Assembly: GCA_919901575.1 (NCBI GenBank)
Contig: CAKKPF010000174.1
Location: 1 to 38,901 of the forward strand
DNA: 38,901 nucleotides
From: Candidatus Brocadiaceae bacterium
GTDB taxonomy: Bacteria; Planctomycetota; Brocadiia; Brocadiales; Scalinduaceae
Direction: 5' to 3'
A program made the position numbers and the translations under genes. Within the stretch, counting starts at the first letter, position 1. Every line of letters starts with the position of its first letter. The notes under the pieces were generated by a model that was given only the letters and a program-made list of their open reading frames with translations, had not been told where the DNA came from and searched no databases. Below are positions 1 through 9,575 of this stretch, piece by piece.

Positions 1-1
1 G

Positions 2-127
2 GGTATTAAATCGAATAATAATGCACTTGAATTGTATACAGAATTGACAAAACGAGAGAGAAGAGAGACCACCGCTTCATGGCGATTAGGCTCGAGGCTG
101 GCAGGTAGAGACTTAATGCCAATATAG
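2..127 (+). CDS. 3' end of a CDS truncated by the window start, unknown product (...TKRERRETTASWRLGSRLAGRDLMPI*)
   Basis: Open frame from position 2 to TAG at 125-127; no recognisable family. Confidence 0.35.
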   Translation, partial: GIKSNNNALELYTELTKRERRETTASWRLGSRLAGRDLMPI

Positions 128-253
128 ACTCTTAGTGAGAGTTTTTTGACCATTTTTGTCAAAATATTTATTAATAGAATTTTTCAGGATGTTTGATAAG
201 CACCAAATAATAAAATCCAAATAACAAACAAATTCCAATTACTAAAGTTCAAA

Positions 254-604
254 ATGCCCAAACAATATGATTTAGAAGAGCGAACATTCCAGTTTGCCAA
301 AAATGTTTCTCTTTATATTAAGGAATTCTCAAGAACTATTTCTAACATAGAATATGGAAAGCAAGTAGTAAGGGCATCTGGATCTGTTGGTGCCAACTAC
401 ATTGAAGCTAATGAAGCTTTAAGCAAGAAAGATTTTATTATGAGAATAAAAATATGTCGTAAAGAAGCAAAAGAATCCGCTTACTGGTTAAGACTATTAG
501 TTGAAACAAACGGTGAAAAATATACAGAAGGCGGAAGCAAACTTTCTAAAGAAGCAACTGAGTTAAAAAAGATATTTTCTTCTATCCTTGAAAAGTCAAA
601 GTAG
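254..604 (+). CDS. Four-helix-bundle protein (S23 rRNA intervening-sequence / avd-like family)
   Basis: 116 aa; typical pattern YDLEERTFQFAKNV...VRASGSVGANYIEANEALSKKDFIMRIKICRKEAKESAYWLRLL. Confidence 0.88.
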   Translation: MPKQYDLEERTFQFAKNVSLYIKEFSRTISNIEYGKQVVRASGSVGANYIEANEALSKKDFIMRIKICRKEAKESAYWLRLLVETNGEKYTEGGSKLSKEATELKKIFSSILEKSK

Positions 605-716
605 TTTGTCATTTCATAAATTGGGATTTGTAATTTGTTTGTATTTTGTGATTTGAGAATTGTAATTTATTAACTCCCTGTTTGGTTCTGGCTTGGCCAG
701 GTTGGGGGAAAATATA

Positions 717-1205
717 ATGGATTCATTTCAGATAATAATCCTTATCATAGTATTACTAATCATGCTTGGAGGGCTTTCTGGGGTCATACTTCCAGCGATT
801 CCGAGCACGCCCCTGATATGGTTGGGTATATTTATATATGCCGTTTGTGATGGATTTGAAAGTATAAGCTGGCTTCTCCTCTTAATTTTCGCTGTCTTAA
901 CTATTATTTCTCTTGCCCTTGATTATCTTGGAGGCGTTATCGGGGCGAAGAAATTTGGTGCAACAAAATGGGGTTTGATTGGATCTGTAATCGGTGGCAT
1001 AGCCGGTTTTTTCACAGGCGGCATAGTCGGGCTGATTTTCGGCCCATTTTTTGGCGCAGTATTACTTGAATTAATCTTTGGCAAGGATTTGAGAGGTGCG
1101 TTTAAGTCGGGTGCAGGAACATTAGTTGGCTTTATTGGAGGTGCAATCGCAAAACTGGCTATAGGCGTTATTATGATTGGCATATTCATCTGGGAGGTAA
1201 TTTAA
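717..1205 (+). CDS. DUF456-family small membrane protein
   Basis: Gly-rich multi-TM protein with LPAIPSTPLIWLGIFIYAV and GGIAGFFTGGIVGLIFGPFFGA; probable start at internal ATG 717 rather than 693. Confidence 0.8.
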   Translation: MDSFQIIILIIVLLIMLGGLSGVILPAIPSTPLIWLGIFIYAVCDGFESISWLLLLIFAVLTIISLALDYLGGVIGAKKFGATKWGLIGSVIGGIAGFFTGGIVGLIFGPFFGAVLLELIFGKDLRGAFKSGAGTLVGFIGGAIAKLAIGVIMIGIFIWEVI

Positions 1206-1481
1206 TTATATAGGGATTTCCATTTTAAGTTTTTGTGATTTTAGTAGTTATGACTTTGACCTTTTACTGTGGATCAATTCAAACCTCAAGGTATGAGATA
1301 CATTTCGTGATTCTAAAGCCTTAGTTTCGTGCAGATAGTGGATGCAACTCATGGCTTCCTGCCCGAATAGGTACCCGTCCCCGCCAGAAAGACGTGTCGG
1401 GCTGGCGAACGGCACCTGCCCGACTTCTTCGTTCAGGCGGGTTGCCGGGCGGACAGGCGGGTAGACTTGAGAGGTTTATTT

Positions 1482-1730
1482 TAAAAGCCCGAAGGGCTGA
1501 CTTATTAAAGCCCAGGGCATCGTCCTGGGGACAAATGATAAAAGAAACGTAAGCCCTGAAAGGGCGATTTAAAGAATTATGAAATATTAAATTGTTATGG
1601 GGTTGAATATGACGAGCGTTATCTATGGGATTAAATTGTTAATTCGCCCCTTCAGGGCTAAATATCTTAACACCTCAACCCACCCAGGGTTTTACTCTGG
1701 GCTTTAATAAGTCAGCCCTTCGGGCTTTAA
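1482..1730. repeat. Nested inverted-repeat (MITE/REP-like) element
   Basis: TAAAAGCCCGAAGGGCTGACTTATTAAAGCCCAG (1482-1515) is nearly the reverse complement of CTGGGCTTTAATAAGTCAGCCCTTCGGGCTTTAA (1697-1730); internal pair AGCCCTGAAAGGGCGA / TCGCCCCTTCAGGGCT. Confidence 0.85.
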
Positions 1731-1771
1731 GTACATGTATAGGAATTTCAATCCTTGTTTATTATACGCAA

Positions 1772-1831
1772 AATAAAACCCTAAAGGGTAAAATCCAGAA
1801 AGGAGTTAAGGCTTCAGCCTTTTAACTTGAT
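1772..1831. repeat. Dispersed palindromic repeat, copy A
   Basis: AATAAAACCCTAAAGGGTAAAATCCAG(AAA)GGAGTTAAGGCTTCAGCCTTTTA; near-identical copy at 36497-36550. Confidence 0.8.
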
Positions 1832-2139
1832 GGCCAAGAATTTCAAAGTTGCCTTATGTCATTCCCATGAAACCTGTCCTCGACCCATATCGGGGAATGG
1901 AAATCTAATTGTCCTTGTAATGATAATTCTAGATTCCCGCTCAACAGATTGTGGGAGTGACAGACCTGCCCGAATAGGTCCAGGCGGGGAATGGTTAAGT
2001 AGTTGGGTTTTTGTCTTTTAAAACCCAACCTAATTTAAGCTATTTTATGTCATTCCCACGGAAGTGGGAATCTGGATATAGCTGTCATAAAAGGATGCAA
2101 CACGTTATTGGATAACTTATAGATCACAGAGATGAAATT

Positions 2140-2829
2140 ATGATCTTGCATAGAGACCTGGATATAGGAAAGCTTTCTCCCTGTCCTTATCTGACGGATA
2201 GAAAGAAGCAGATCAAATACTTTATTGCGAGTGAGCTTGACGAATCCGACGTTTCGTTTTTACTTGCGAAAGGCTGGAGAAAATTTGGTGTATATTTCTT
2301 CCAACCCTCCTGTCCCGGATGTCAAGAGTGTGTTCCCATTCGGGTTATATCAGATGAATTTAAACCTTCTAAAAGTCAAAGGCGGAATCTGAAAAGGAAC
2401 GGGGACATAGATGTAGTCTTTGGCCCGCTTAAATTCAGCGAAAGGGCCTTTGAGATTTACAAGGATCATTCAAATCAGCGTTTCTCTCAGGAGTGTAGTC
2501 TGGAGAAATTCATTATCAACTTTTTCTCGCCCTCTACCCCAGGCCTCCAGTCTGAGTTCTATCTCAATGGCAAATTGATAGGTATGGGTTTTCTGGATAA
2601 AGGTGAGGATTGTCTGAGCAGTGTGTATTTTATTTATGATACAGGGTATTCTCATCTGGGGTTGGGGACTTTCAGTATCTTAAAGGAGATCGAACACACA
2701 CAATCTCTTGGACTGAAATACTATTGCCTGGGCTATTACGTTCGTGAATGTCAGAGAATGGCATACAAGAATAATTTTAAACCGAGGGAGCACTACAACT
2801 GGTCGCAGGATAAGTGGGATGCCGTTTGA
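2140..2829 (+). CDS. bpt: Aspartate/glutamate leucyltransferase (arginyltransferase family)
   Basis: PCPYLTDRKKQIKYF, PSCPGCQECVPIRV, FKPSKSQRRNLKRN, YYCLGYYVRECQRMAYKNNFKPRE. Confidence 0.87.
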   Translation: MILHRDLDIGKLSPCPYLTDRKKQIKYFIASELDESDVSFLLAKGWRKFGVYFFQPSCPGCQECVPIRVISDEFKPSKSQRRNLKRNGDIDVVFGPLKFSERAFEIYKDHSNQRFSQECSLEKFIINFFSPSTPGLQSEFYLNGKLIGMGFLDKGEDCLSSVYFIYDTGYSHLGLGTFSILKEIEHTQSLGLKYYCLGYYVRECQRMAYKNNFKPREHYNWSQDKWDAV

Positions 2830-2839
2830 GTCCAAGTAG

Positions 2840-2863
2840 TATCACAGGCATCTTGCCTGTGAT
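2840..2863. terminator. Hairpin downstream of bpt
   Basis: ATCACAGGCA-tct-TGCCTGTGAT 10-bp perfect stem, directly after the bpt stop. Confidence 0.5.
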
Positions 2864-2900
2864 TGACAGTGAGGAAGGAATTAAAGCAATCCCCCTGTTT

Positions 2901-2919
2901 CCCCCTTTGTTAAAGGGGG
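2901..2919. terminator. Hairpin between convergent genes
   Basis: CCCCCTTT-GTT-AAAGGGGG between bpt (+) and the GCS2-type gene (-). Confidence 0.5.
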
Positions 2920-2949
2920 ATTAAGGAGGATTTAATTAGTCAGGGTCTT

Positions 2950-4071
2950 CTACACAGAGAAATCAAGTGTTTTTCTGGCAAGTTCTTTTTCAAGCTTACA
3001 TAAATCACCGTTTAAATCTTTACAAAGAGACCTTTGCAGGTCTGCTTCATTTCCCTGTTCTATTATGGTTCCGGCAAAATCGAGGTGCTGCTCAGCATGA
3101 AGTTCTTTTGCCCTGGGTGCAGTCATATCTATAAGACGTCTGAGTTGTTCGCTGATGGTGATGATTTCTCCTGTCTCCGGTTCTATCATTTTAGCATTGA
3201 GTCCGTATCTCATTGCCTTCCACCAGTTTTCTTCGAGATATCCGGCATGAAGGTCACTTACTGGGTCTCCCGCAAAGAACCGGTCCTGATATATAGCAAC
3301 GGCAGCTTGTATCATGGCGGCAAACGCTCCGATACGACGAACGGATGTAGGAATATCAAATATCCGAAACTCAACAGTACCCAGCGGCGGTTGGGGACGA
3401 ATGATCCACCATAAATCACCGGGCCGTGTTATATCGCCTGCGGCAAGAAGTTTTTCGTAAAAAGCGACCAATTCCGGAAAGGATTTAAAGGGTGGGGCGA
3501 ATTTGGTTCGAGGCATGGAATGGAACAAGTGCGCTCGTGTAGAAGTCAATCCTGTATCTCCACCATCGTAGTAAGGTGAATTTGCGGAGAGGGCTAATAA
3601 AGGGTATGCCCATCGCCGCATTTCGTTCATGACATAGATGGCCGCCTCTTCATTTTTTACACCGACGTGTATGTGCAGCCCGAAAGCCAGCATGCGGTGG
3701 GCGATATATCCGTGATTATCACGCACCCATTGGTAATGTTCATTGTCTACGAAAGGTTGTTTTCTCCAATCAGAAAAAGGGTGGCTTCCTGCTGCAACAA
3801 GGTTAACATTAAGTTTTTTACAGTACTCTGCCAGGACAGTGCGGCCGTCAGCTGTTTCTTGTATTAGTTCGTCTACAGTTTTGTAAACACCCGTACGAGT
3901 TTCCAAGACGCACTGAAGCAGTTCGTAACATACTCTTTCACGAAATTCGGCATCAAGAAGCGCCATAACCTTATCAATAGAAGGCGTAAGTTCTGCAGTT
4001 TCCGTATCTATCAAATGGAGTTCTTCTTCTATGCCTAATGTGGGATAGTCATTTTCCTTGAATGGTTTCAT
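2950..4071 (-). CDS. Carboxylate-amine ligase, YbdK/GCS2 family (glutamate-cysteine ligase-like)
   Basis: YPTLGIEEELHLIDTETAELTPSID..., GLHIHVGVKNEEAAI, RPQPPLGTVEFRIFDIPTSV. Confidence 0.88.
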   Translation of the reverse strand: MKPFKENDYPTLGIEEELHLIDTETAELTPSIDKVMALLDAEFRERVCYELLQCVLETRTGVYKTVDELIQETADGRTVLAEYCKKLNVNLVAAGSHPFSDWRKQPFVDNEHYQWVRDNHGYIAHRMLAFGLHIHVGVKNEEAAIYVMNEMRRWAYPLLALSANSPYYDGGDTGLTSTRAHLFHSMPRTKFAPPFKSFPELVAFYEKLLAAGDITRPGDLWWIIRPQPPLGTVEFRIFDIPTSVRRIGAFAAMIQAAVAIYQDRFFAGDPVSDLHAGYLEENWWKAMRYGLNAKMIEPETGEIITISEQLRRLIDMTAPRAKELHAEQHLDFAGTIIEQGNEADLQRSLCKDLNGDLCKLEKELARKTLDFSV

Positions 4072-4155
4072 TACTTAGATAAGCATATCTTTAAGGAGGA
4101 TGCAAATCAAGAAGAAGATGAATATTAGAAAGACTATTTGACATAAAAACATTCT

Positions 4156-5076
4156 ATGATAAGCTTTAAGGGTATGGTTATGAAGAGTAATAAAAAACAG
4201 AACCTTCCAAAAAACATGGCGCTCATTCCTGAAGGTCTGTTTTTAATGGGAAGCACAGAAGAAGATATTGGCAAATTATTAGAACTTGACCGCAATGTTG
4301 AGGCGGGCAGGTTTGATGTCGAGATCCCTCAGCGAGAGGTCTATATGAGTGCATATCTGATTGATAAGTATCCCGTTACTAATGCGGAATATAAAAAGTT
4401 TATAGAATCAGGCGGTTATAAACAGAGAGATTTGTGGTCGGATGCCGGGTGGGATTATGTCCAGAGGTCAAAACCTTTGGACAGTGATGTCGTGAATAGC
4501 GCCCTGGATGGCGAAGATGATTGTCCCGTAGTAAATGTTTCCTGGTACGAGGCTGAGGCATTTGCAAGATATGCGGGCAAAAGGCTTCCCACCGAGGCAG
4601 AATGGGAAAAGGCAGCTCGCGGCACGGACGGCAGGACATATCCGTGGGGCAACGAATTCGATAAAACAAGATTAAATTGTGCCGAATCTAAGATTGAAAA
4701 ACCAACTCCCGTTACTAAATACTTGCAGGGTGTAAGTGATTATGGATGTTTTGATATGGCGGGAAACGTTTGGGAATGGACAGCAGATTGGTTTGACAGC
4801 CAATATTACCGTTCTGCCACTGATAGAGATCCGCAAGGACCAGCAAGGGCAGAAGATAAACCGTTTTTCGGGAGACCGGAGGACGTGGGCACCTCTATTT
4901 ATGAATTGGAACCCGCAGAGGCGGGCAGCAGCACACTAAGCTATTGCAAAGTGTTGCGCGGAGGCTCCTGGAACGGCGGAGGCGTTATTCATATCCGTTG
5001 TGCAAATCGCGATTATGATGAGCCTGATTACAAAAATGAAACCATTGGCTTCAGATGCGCCAGGTCTTTAATATAA
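4156..5076 (+). CDS. Formylglycine-generating enzyme (SUMF1/EgtB-like) family protein
   Basis: FLMGSTEED, YPVTNAEYKKFIESGGY, CPVVNVSWYEAEAFARYAGKRLPTEAEWEKAARG, DMAGNVWEWTADW, LRGGSWNGGG, IGFRCAR. Confidence 0.88.
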   Translation: MISFKGMVMKSNKKQNLPKNMALIPEGLFLMGSTEEDIGKLLELDRNVEAGRFDVEIPQREVYMSAYLIDKYPVTNAEYKKFIESGGYKQRDLWSDAGWDYVQRSKPLDSDVVNSALDGEDDCPVVNVSWYEAEAFARYAGKRLPTEAEWEKAARGTDGRTYPWGNEFDKTRLNCAESKIEKPTPVTKYLQGVSDYGCFDMAGNVWEWTADWFDSQYYRSATDRDPQGPARAEDKPFFGRPEDVGTSIYELEPAEAGSSTLSYCKVLRGGSWNGGGVIHIRCANRDYDEPDYKNETIGFRCARSLI

Positions 5077-5137
5077 ATTTAGATTTTTTAGACAGGATTA
5101 CATAAAACCTAAATAATTTGAAAGTGGATAGGAGAAA

Positions 5138-7168
5138 ATGAAAGAAAAAGGGAACCTTGATCAGTTATGCATCGGTACCATACGAACGTTATCAATGGAT
5201 GCGGTACAAAAGGCAAATTCCGGGCATCCGGGTGCGCCGATGGGCCTTGCGCCTGTAGCATTTACACTTTGGGATAGATTTATGCGCCACTCTCCCTGCA
5301 ACACAGATTGGCCTAATCGGGATCGTTTCGTACTTTCGGCGGGGCATGCTTCAATGCTTTTGTACAGTATATTACACATATTTGGATACGATATCAGCCT
5401 GGACGATATTAAGAATTTCAGGCAATTGCATAGTAAATGTGCCGGCCATCCTGAATATGGTCTGGCGCCGGGTGTAGAAGTGACTTCAGGGCCTCTTGGA
5501 CAGGGCGCTGCAAACAGCGTTGGTATGGCGATAGCGGAGAGGTGGCTTCAATCATATTTCAATCGTCCCGGACACGAGATAATTAATTATAATATATTTG
5601 CCATTGCGGGCGACGGATGCATGATGGAGGGTATATCCGGCGAAGCGGCATCTCTGGCAGGCCACCTCAGCCTGAGCAACCTGGTATGGATTTATGATAA
5701 TAATAATATTACTATTGAAGGCAACACATCACTGGCATTCAGCGAAGATGTGGCCGCGCGCTTCAGGGCTTACGGATGGAACGTTCAGCATGTTACAGAT
5801 GCGAATGATATAGGAACGCTGGAGAGGGAACTGCAAACCGCTATAGATGAAAAAGAGCGGCCGTCTATAATAATTGTTGATAGCCATATTGCGTATGGCA
5901 GTCCTAATAAGCAGGATACAGCGGACGCTCACGGCGCTCCCCTGGGTGATGACGAGGTCAGGGCTGCGAAGGAAAATTATGGTTGGGATCCGGACAAAAC
6001 ATTTTACGTGCCTGATGAAGTCTCGAAGTTTAAAGAGGCTATGATAGATAAGGGTACAAGGTTGGAAGAGGAGTGGAAGGAAAAGTTAAAGGCCTATACA
6101 AAGGCGTTTCCTGATCTGGCAAGGCAATTTAATACAATGCAGAATTGCGAATTGCCGGAGGGATGGGAGGACATCATTCCAACCTTTCCGGCTGACGCAA
6201 AGGGACTTGCTACCAGAGAATCAAACAATAAGATAATAAATCCGATTGCTGATAAAATCCCGTGGTTCATGGGGGGCTCTGCTGATTTGGGGCCTTCTAC
6301 AAAGACCTATATAAAAGAGACTACGAGTTTCAGCAAGGAAGATTACGGTGGCAGAAATCTCCATTTCGGAGTTCGTGAACATGCCATGGGGGCCATTATA
6401 AATGGAATGTCTTTAAGCAAGATCAGGCCATACGGGGCTACATTCTTTGTTTTTTCAGATTATGCGCGTCCTGCAATCCGCTTATCTTCTTTGATGAAGC
6501 AGCCTGTGATTTATATTTTTACTCACGACAGTATTGGTGTTGGCGAGGACGGGCCGACACATCAGCCTGTCGAACATCTTGCTTCGTTACGTGCAATGCC
6601 TGATTTAGATGTCATTCGCCCTTCAGACGCCAATGAACTGTCAGTGATGTGGAAGTACATCATGGGACTTAAGGACCGTCCTGTTGCGCTGGTCTTAAGC
6701 CGCCAGGCTATGCCTACTCTTGATCGTTCAAAATATGCCCCGGCTGATGGCGCATCAAAGGGGGCTTATGTCCTGATTGAGAGTGAAGGTACCCCTGATG
6801 TTATCCTGATAGGAACCGGTTCTGAAGTTCAAATATGTCTTGATGCGTATGATCAATTGACAGATGAGGGAATCAGGGCAAGGGTAGTAAGTATGCCGTG
6901 TTGCAGTCTTTTTCAAAGTCAGGAAAAAGATTACCAGAAAGAGATTTTACCTGATTCAGTGCGGGCACGTGTTGTAGTAGAAGCAGGGTCGACTTCCGGT
7001 TGGCATAGATATACCGGAAGGCCGGATGATTGTGGTATATTCGGGCTTAAGGGCTTCGGCGCTTCCGCACCTTCCAAAGATTTATACAAAGAATACGGTT
7101 TTACCACGGAGAGAGTGGTGCAGGTGGCAAAAAACGTTATAAAAAAAGCAAAAAACAAAATAATTTGA
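5138..7168 (+). CDS. tkt: Transketolase
   Basis: [76 protein letters not shown]. Confidence 0.97.
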   Translation: MKEKGNLDQLCIGTIRTLSMDAVQKANSGHPGAPMGLAPVAFTLWDRFMRHSPCNTDWPNRDRFVLSAGHASMLLYSILHIFGYDISLDDIKNFRQLHSKCAGHPEYGLAPGVEVTSGPLGQGAANSVGMAIAERWLQSYFNRPGHEIINYNIFAIAGDGCMMEGISGEAASLAGHLSLSNLVWIYDNNNITIEGNTSLAFSEDVAARFRAYGWNVQHVTDANDIGTLERELQTAIDEKERPSIIIVDSHIAYGSPNKQDTADAHGAPLGDDEVRAAKENYGWDPDKTFYVPDEVSKFKEAMIDKGTRLEEEWKEKLKAYTKAFPDLARQFNTMQNCELPEGWEDIIPTFPADAKGLATRESNNKIINPIADKIPWFMGGSADLGPSTKTYIKETTSFSKEDYGGRNLHFGVREHAMGAIINGMSLSKIRPYGATFFVFSDYARPAIRLSSLMKQPVIYIFTHDSIGVGEDGPTHQPVEHLASLRAMPDLDVIRPSDANELSVMWKYIMGLKDRPVALVLSRQAMPTLDRSKYAPADGASKGAYVLIESEGTPDVILIGTGSEVQICLDAYDQLTDEGIRARVVSMPCCSLFQSQEKDYQKEILPDSVRARVVVEAGSTSGWHRYTGRPDDCGIFGLKGFGASAPSKDLYKEYGFTTERVVQVAKNVIKKAKNKII

Positions 7169-7213
7169 TAGTACACAGGTTTCCGCTACAGCAGACATTT
7201 GTAATTTTAAGTT

Positions 7214-7972
7214 ATGGGGAAAAAGATTCACGTTTATCCAAATAAAAAGAAACTCGCAACCGAAGCTGCAGAGCGGGTTATAAATGTGATTGGGCAGACG
7301 ATACGGGAAAATGGTTTGTGCAATATAGCGTTGGCCGGCGGCAAAACTCCCCGTGAAGTATATTCAATGCTGGCTACGGACGCTTACCGGGATCAAGTGG
7401 CTTGGAGTAAGCTTCATCTTTTCTGGGGTGATGAGCGGATGGTTCCTCCGGAGCATCTGGATAGTAATTTCAGGATGGTTCAGGAAACGCTTCTTGATCG
7501 TATCAATATACCGGATGGAAATATTCATCGGATTCGGGGAGAAATTGCGCCGGAAAAGGCGGCTACGGAGTATGCGGAGTTGCTGCACAACCATTTTAAA
7601 GAAGGGTTGCCACGTTTTGATTTAATATTGCTTGGACTGGGAGATGACGGCCATACTGCTTCACTTTTTCCTGGTACGGATGCGGTTGAAGAAGGTGAAC
7701 GGCATGCGGTTGCAGTCTATGTTCCCGGGTTAAATACATGGCGGGTGACGTTAACATTGCCTGTACTTAATGCGGCCAAGGAAATTTTATTTCTGGTTTC
7801 TGGCAGATCAAAGGCTGATATTGTCCAGCGTATAATAAGTATCAAACAACCTGCTAAAGAATTTCCTGCAACCATGGTAAATCCGGAAAACGGCACACTT
7901 CACTGGATGCTGGATTCCGAGGCAGTGGTTTTAATCAATAAAAACGCAAGAGAAGTTATGTTTCATTATTAA
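7214..7972 (+). CDS. pgl: 6-phosphogluconolactonase
   Basis: ALAGGKTPREVYSML, LFWGDERMVPPEHLDSNFRM, LLGLGDDGHTASLFPGT; in the PPP cluster. Confidence 0.93.
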   Translation: MGKKIHVYPNKKKLATEAAERVINVIGQTIRENGLCNIALAGGKTPREVYSMLATDAYRDQVAWSKLHLFWGDERMVPPEHLDSNFRMVQETLLDRINIPDGNIHRIRGEIAPEKAATEYAELLHNHFKEGLPRFDLILLGLGDDGHTASLFPGTDAVEEGERHAVAVYVPGLNTWRVTLTLPVLNAAKEILFLVSGRSKADIVQRIISIKQPAKEFPATMVNPENGTLHWMLDSEAVVLINKNAREVMFHY

Positions 7973-8006
7973 ATAACAATTAACTTGCCTGAAAATTTTG
8001 ATGTAG

Positions 8007-8059
8007 GGTGGATTACCCGTCCGACCGTGTCATCCGGGCGGGAGCGGAGCGAATCCACC
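8007..8059. repeat. Intergenic imperfect palindrome (REP-like)
   Basis: GGTGGATT (8007-8014) pairs with AATCCACC (8052-8059); inner CCCGTCCG / CGGGCGGG. Confidence 0.6.
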
Positions 8060-8099
8060 AATTCCTGTGTTGAATATTATTGTTTAATGAAAAGTAATC

Positions 8100-9521
8100 A
8101 TGAATAAGCAAGTTTTTGGCCTGATCGGCCTGGGTGTTATGGGTCAGAATTTTGTACTCAATGTTGAGCGCAACGGTTACGGCGTTGCTGTTTATAATCG
8201 AACTGCTGAAACAACAGAGAAATATATTGCAGGTCCTGCCTCCGGCAAAAATATCAAACCTGCGTATACATTAAAAGAATTTGTTGACGCACTGGAAACC
8301 CCTCGCAAGATTATGTTACTGGTTAAAGCCGGTGCGCCTGTTGATGCGACCATCCAGCAGCTTATTCCTTTATTAGATAAGGGCGATTTGATTATAGACG
8401 GGGGAAATTCTTTTTTTCTTGATACGGAAAGGTGGGCTAAGGAGCTTGAGTCTCAGGGCTTCAATTTTTTTGGAATGGGAGTATCCGGTGGAGAGGAAGG
8501 CGCTTTATGGGGGCCGAGTTTGATGCCGGGTGGTTCCAGAGATGCTTACAAGGAAGTCGAACCCATTATGAAGGCTGTGGCTGCAAAGGCAGAGGAGGAT
8601 GGGGAACCCTGTGTAACATATATTGGCCCGGGTGGTTCCGGCCATTATGTTAAAATGGCTCATAACGGTATCGAGTATGGCGATATGCAGCTTATTGCAG
8701 AGGCTTATGATTTGCTCAAGCGTGCCCTTGGACTATCCGCTCAGGAATTTCACGAGATTTTTGCTGAGTGGAATAAGACGGAATTATCCTCGTTTCTAAT
8801 TGAGATAACAGCAAAAGTTTTTAAGAAGATAGATGAAGATACCGGAAGGCCATTAGTGGATGTGATATTGGACAAAGCCGGGCAAAAAGGAACGGGCAGA
8901 TGGATGGGTGAAAACGCTCTGGAATTGGGAATATCAATACCTACAATTATTGCTGCAGTTAATGGAAGAATTCTATCTTCACAAAAGGACGAACGTGTAT
9001 ATGCTTCAAGTGTGCTAACAGGTCCGGCAAAAAAGTATGAAGGCGCTTCACCACAAAAACTGATAGATTCAACAAGAGATGCGCTTTACGTGTCTAAAAT
9101 TTGTTCTTATGCTCAGGGTATGAGTTTGCTTAAGAAGGCATCTGTGGAATACGGATATAACATGGACCTGGGAACAATTGCAAAAATCTGGAGAGCTGGT
9201 TGTATTATTAGGGCTAGGCTCCTTAATGACATAACCAGCGCTTTCAATCGAAATAAGGATTTACCAAATCTACTCGTTGACGACGTGTTTCGGGAGTCAG
9301 TAAAAACCAGACAGGAGTCATGGCGTTTTGTCATCAGGACGGCAATAGAATTAGGCATTCCCATGCCGGCCATGAGCGCTTCACTGGCATATTATGACTC
9401 TTACCGCAGTGAACGTTTACCTGCTAATTTGATTCAGGCCCAACGCGATTTCTTTGGGGCGCATACCTTCGAGCGCATTGATAAACCGGGTATCTTTCAC
9501 GCTGACTGGGAGGAGAAGTGA
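8100..9521 (+). CDS. gnd: 6-phosphogluconate dehydrogenase, decarboxylating
   Basis: GLIGLGVMGQNFVLNVERNGYGVAVYNRT, DGGNSFFLDTERW, MGVSGGEEGALWGPSLMPGG, GSGHYVKMAHNGIEYGDMQLIAEAYD, KAGQKGTGRW. Confidence 0.97.
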   Translation: MNKQVFGLIGLGVMGQNFVLNVERNGYGVAVYNRTAETTEKYIAGPASGKNIKPAYTLKEFVDALETPRKIMLLVKAGAPVDATIQQLIPLLDKGDLIIDGGNSFFLDTERWAKELESQGFNFFGMGVSGGEEGALWGPSLMPGGSRDAYKEVEPIMKAVAAKAEEDGEPCVTYIGPGGSGHYVKMAHNGIEYGDMQLIAEAYDLLKRALGLSAQEFHEIFAEWNKTELSSFLIEITAKVFKKIDEDTGRPLVDVILDKAGQKGTGRWMGENALELGISIPTIIAAVNGRILSSQKDERVYASSVLTGPAKKYEGASPQKLIDSTRDALYVSKICSYAQGMSLLKKASVEYGYNMDLGTIAKIWRAGCIIRARLLNDITSAFNRNKDLPNLLVDDVFRESVKTRQESWRFVIRTAIELGIPMPAMSASLAYYDSYRSERLPANLIQAQRDFFGAHTFERIDKPGIFHADWEEK

Positions 9522-9575
9522 ATACAAATCAAGCCATAATCTTAAATACGAATTTTCAACAAAAAGGGGCAAGAA

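Noticed and set aside
923-1189. Antisense ORF, Pro/Ile-rich, opposite DUF456
   Set aside because: Shadow ORF of a Gly-rich membrane protein gene; composition is a reverse-complement artefact.
1827-2028. ORFs on both strands (1827-2021 +, 1843-2028 -)
   Set aside because: They lie within intergenic repeat DNA (CCTGCCCGAATAGGTCCAGGCGGG and ATTCCC elements) and have no protein-like composition.
1360-2110. CRISPR-like array in the repeat-dense intergenic region
   Set aside because: Repeats are heterogeneous palindromes with irregular spacing; no regular direct repeat/spacer units.
3034-3867. Plus-strand ORFs opposite the GCS2-family gene
   Set aside because: The minus-strand 373-aa frame carries the conserved family motifs; the opposite frames do not.
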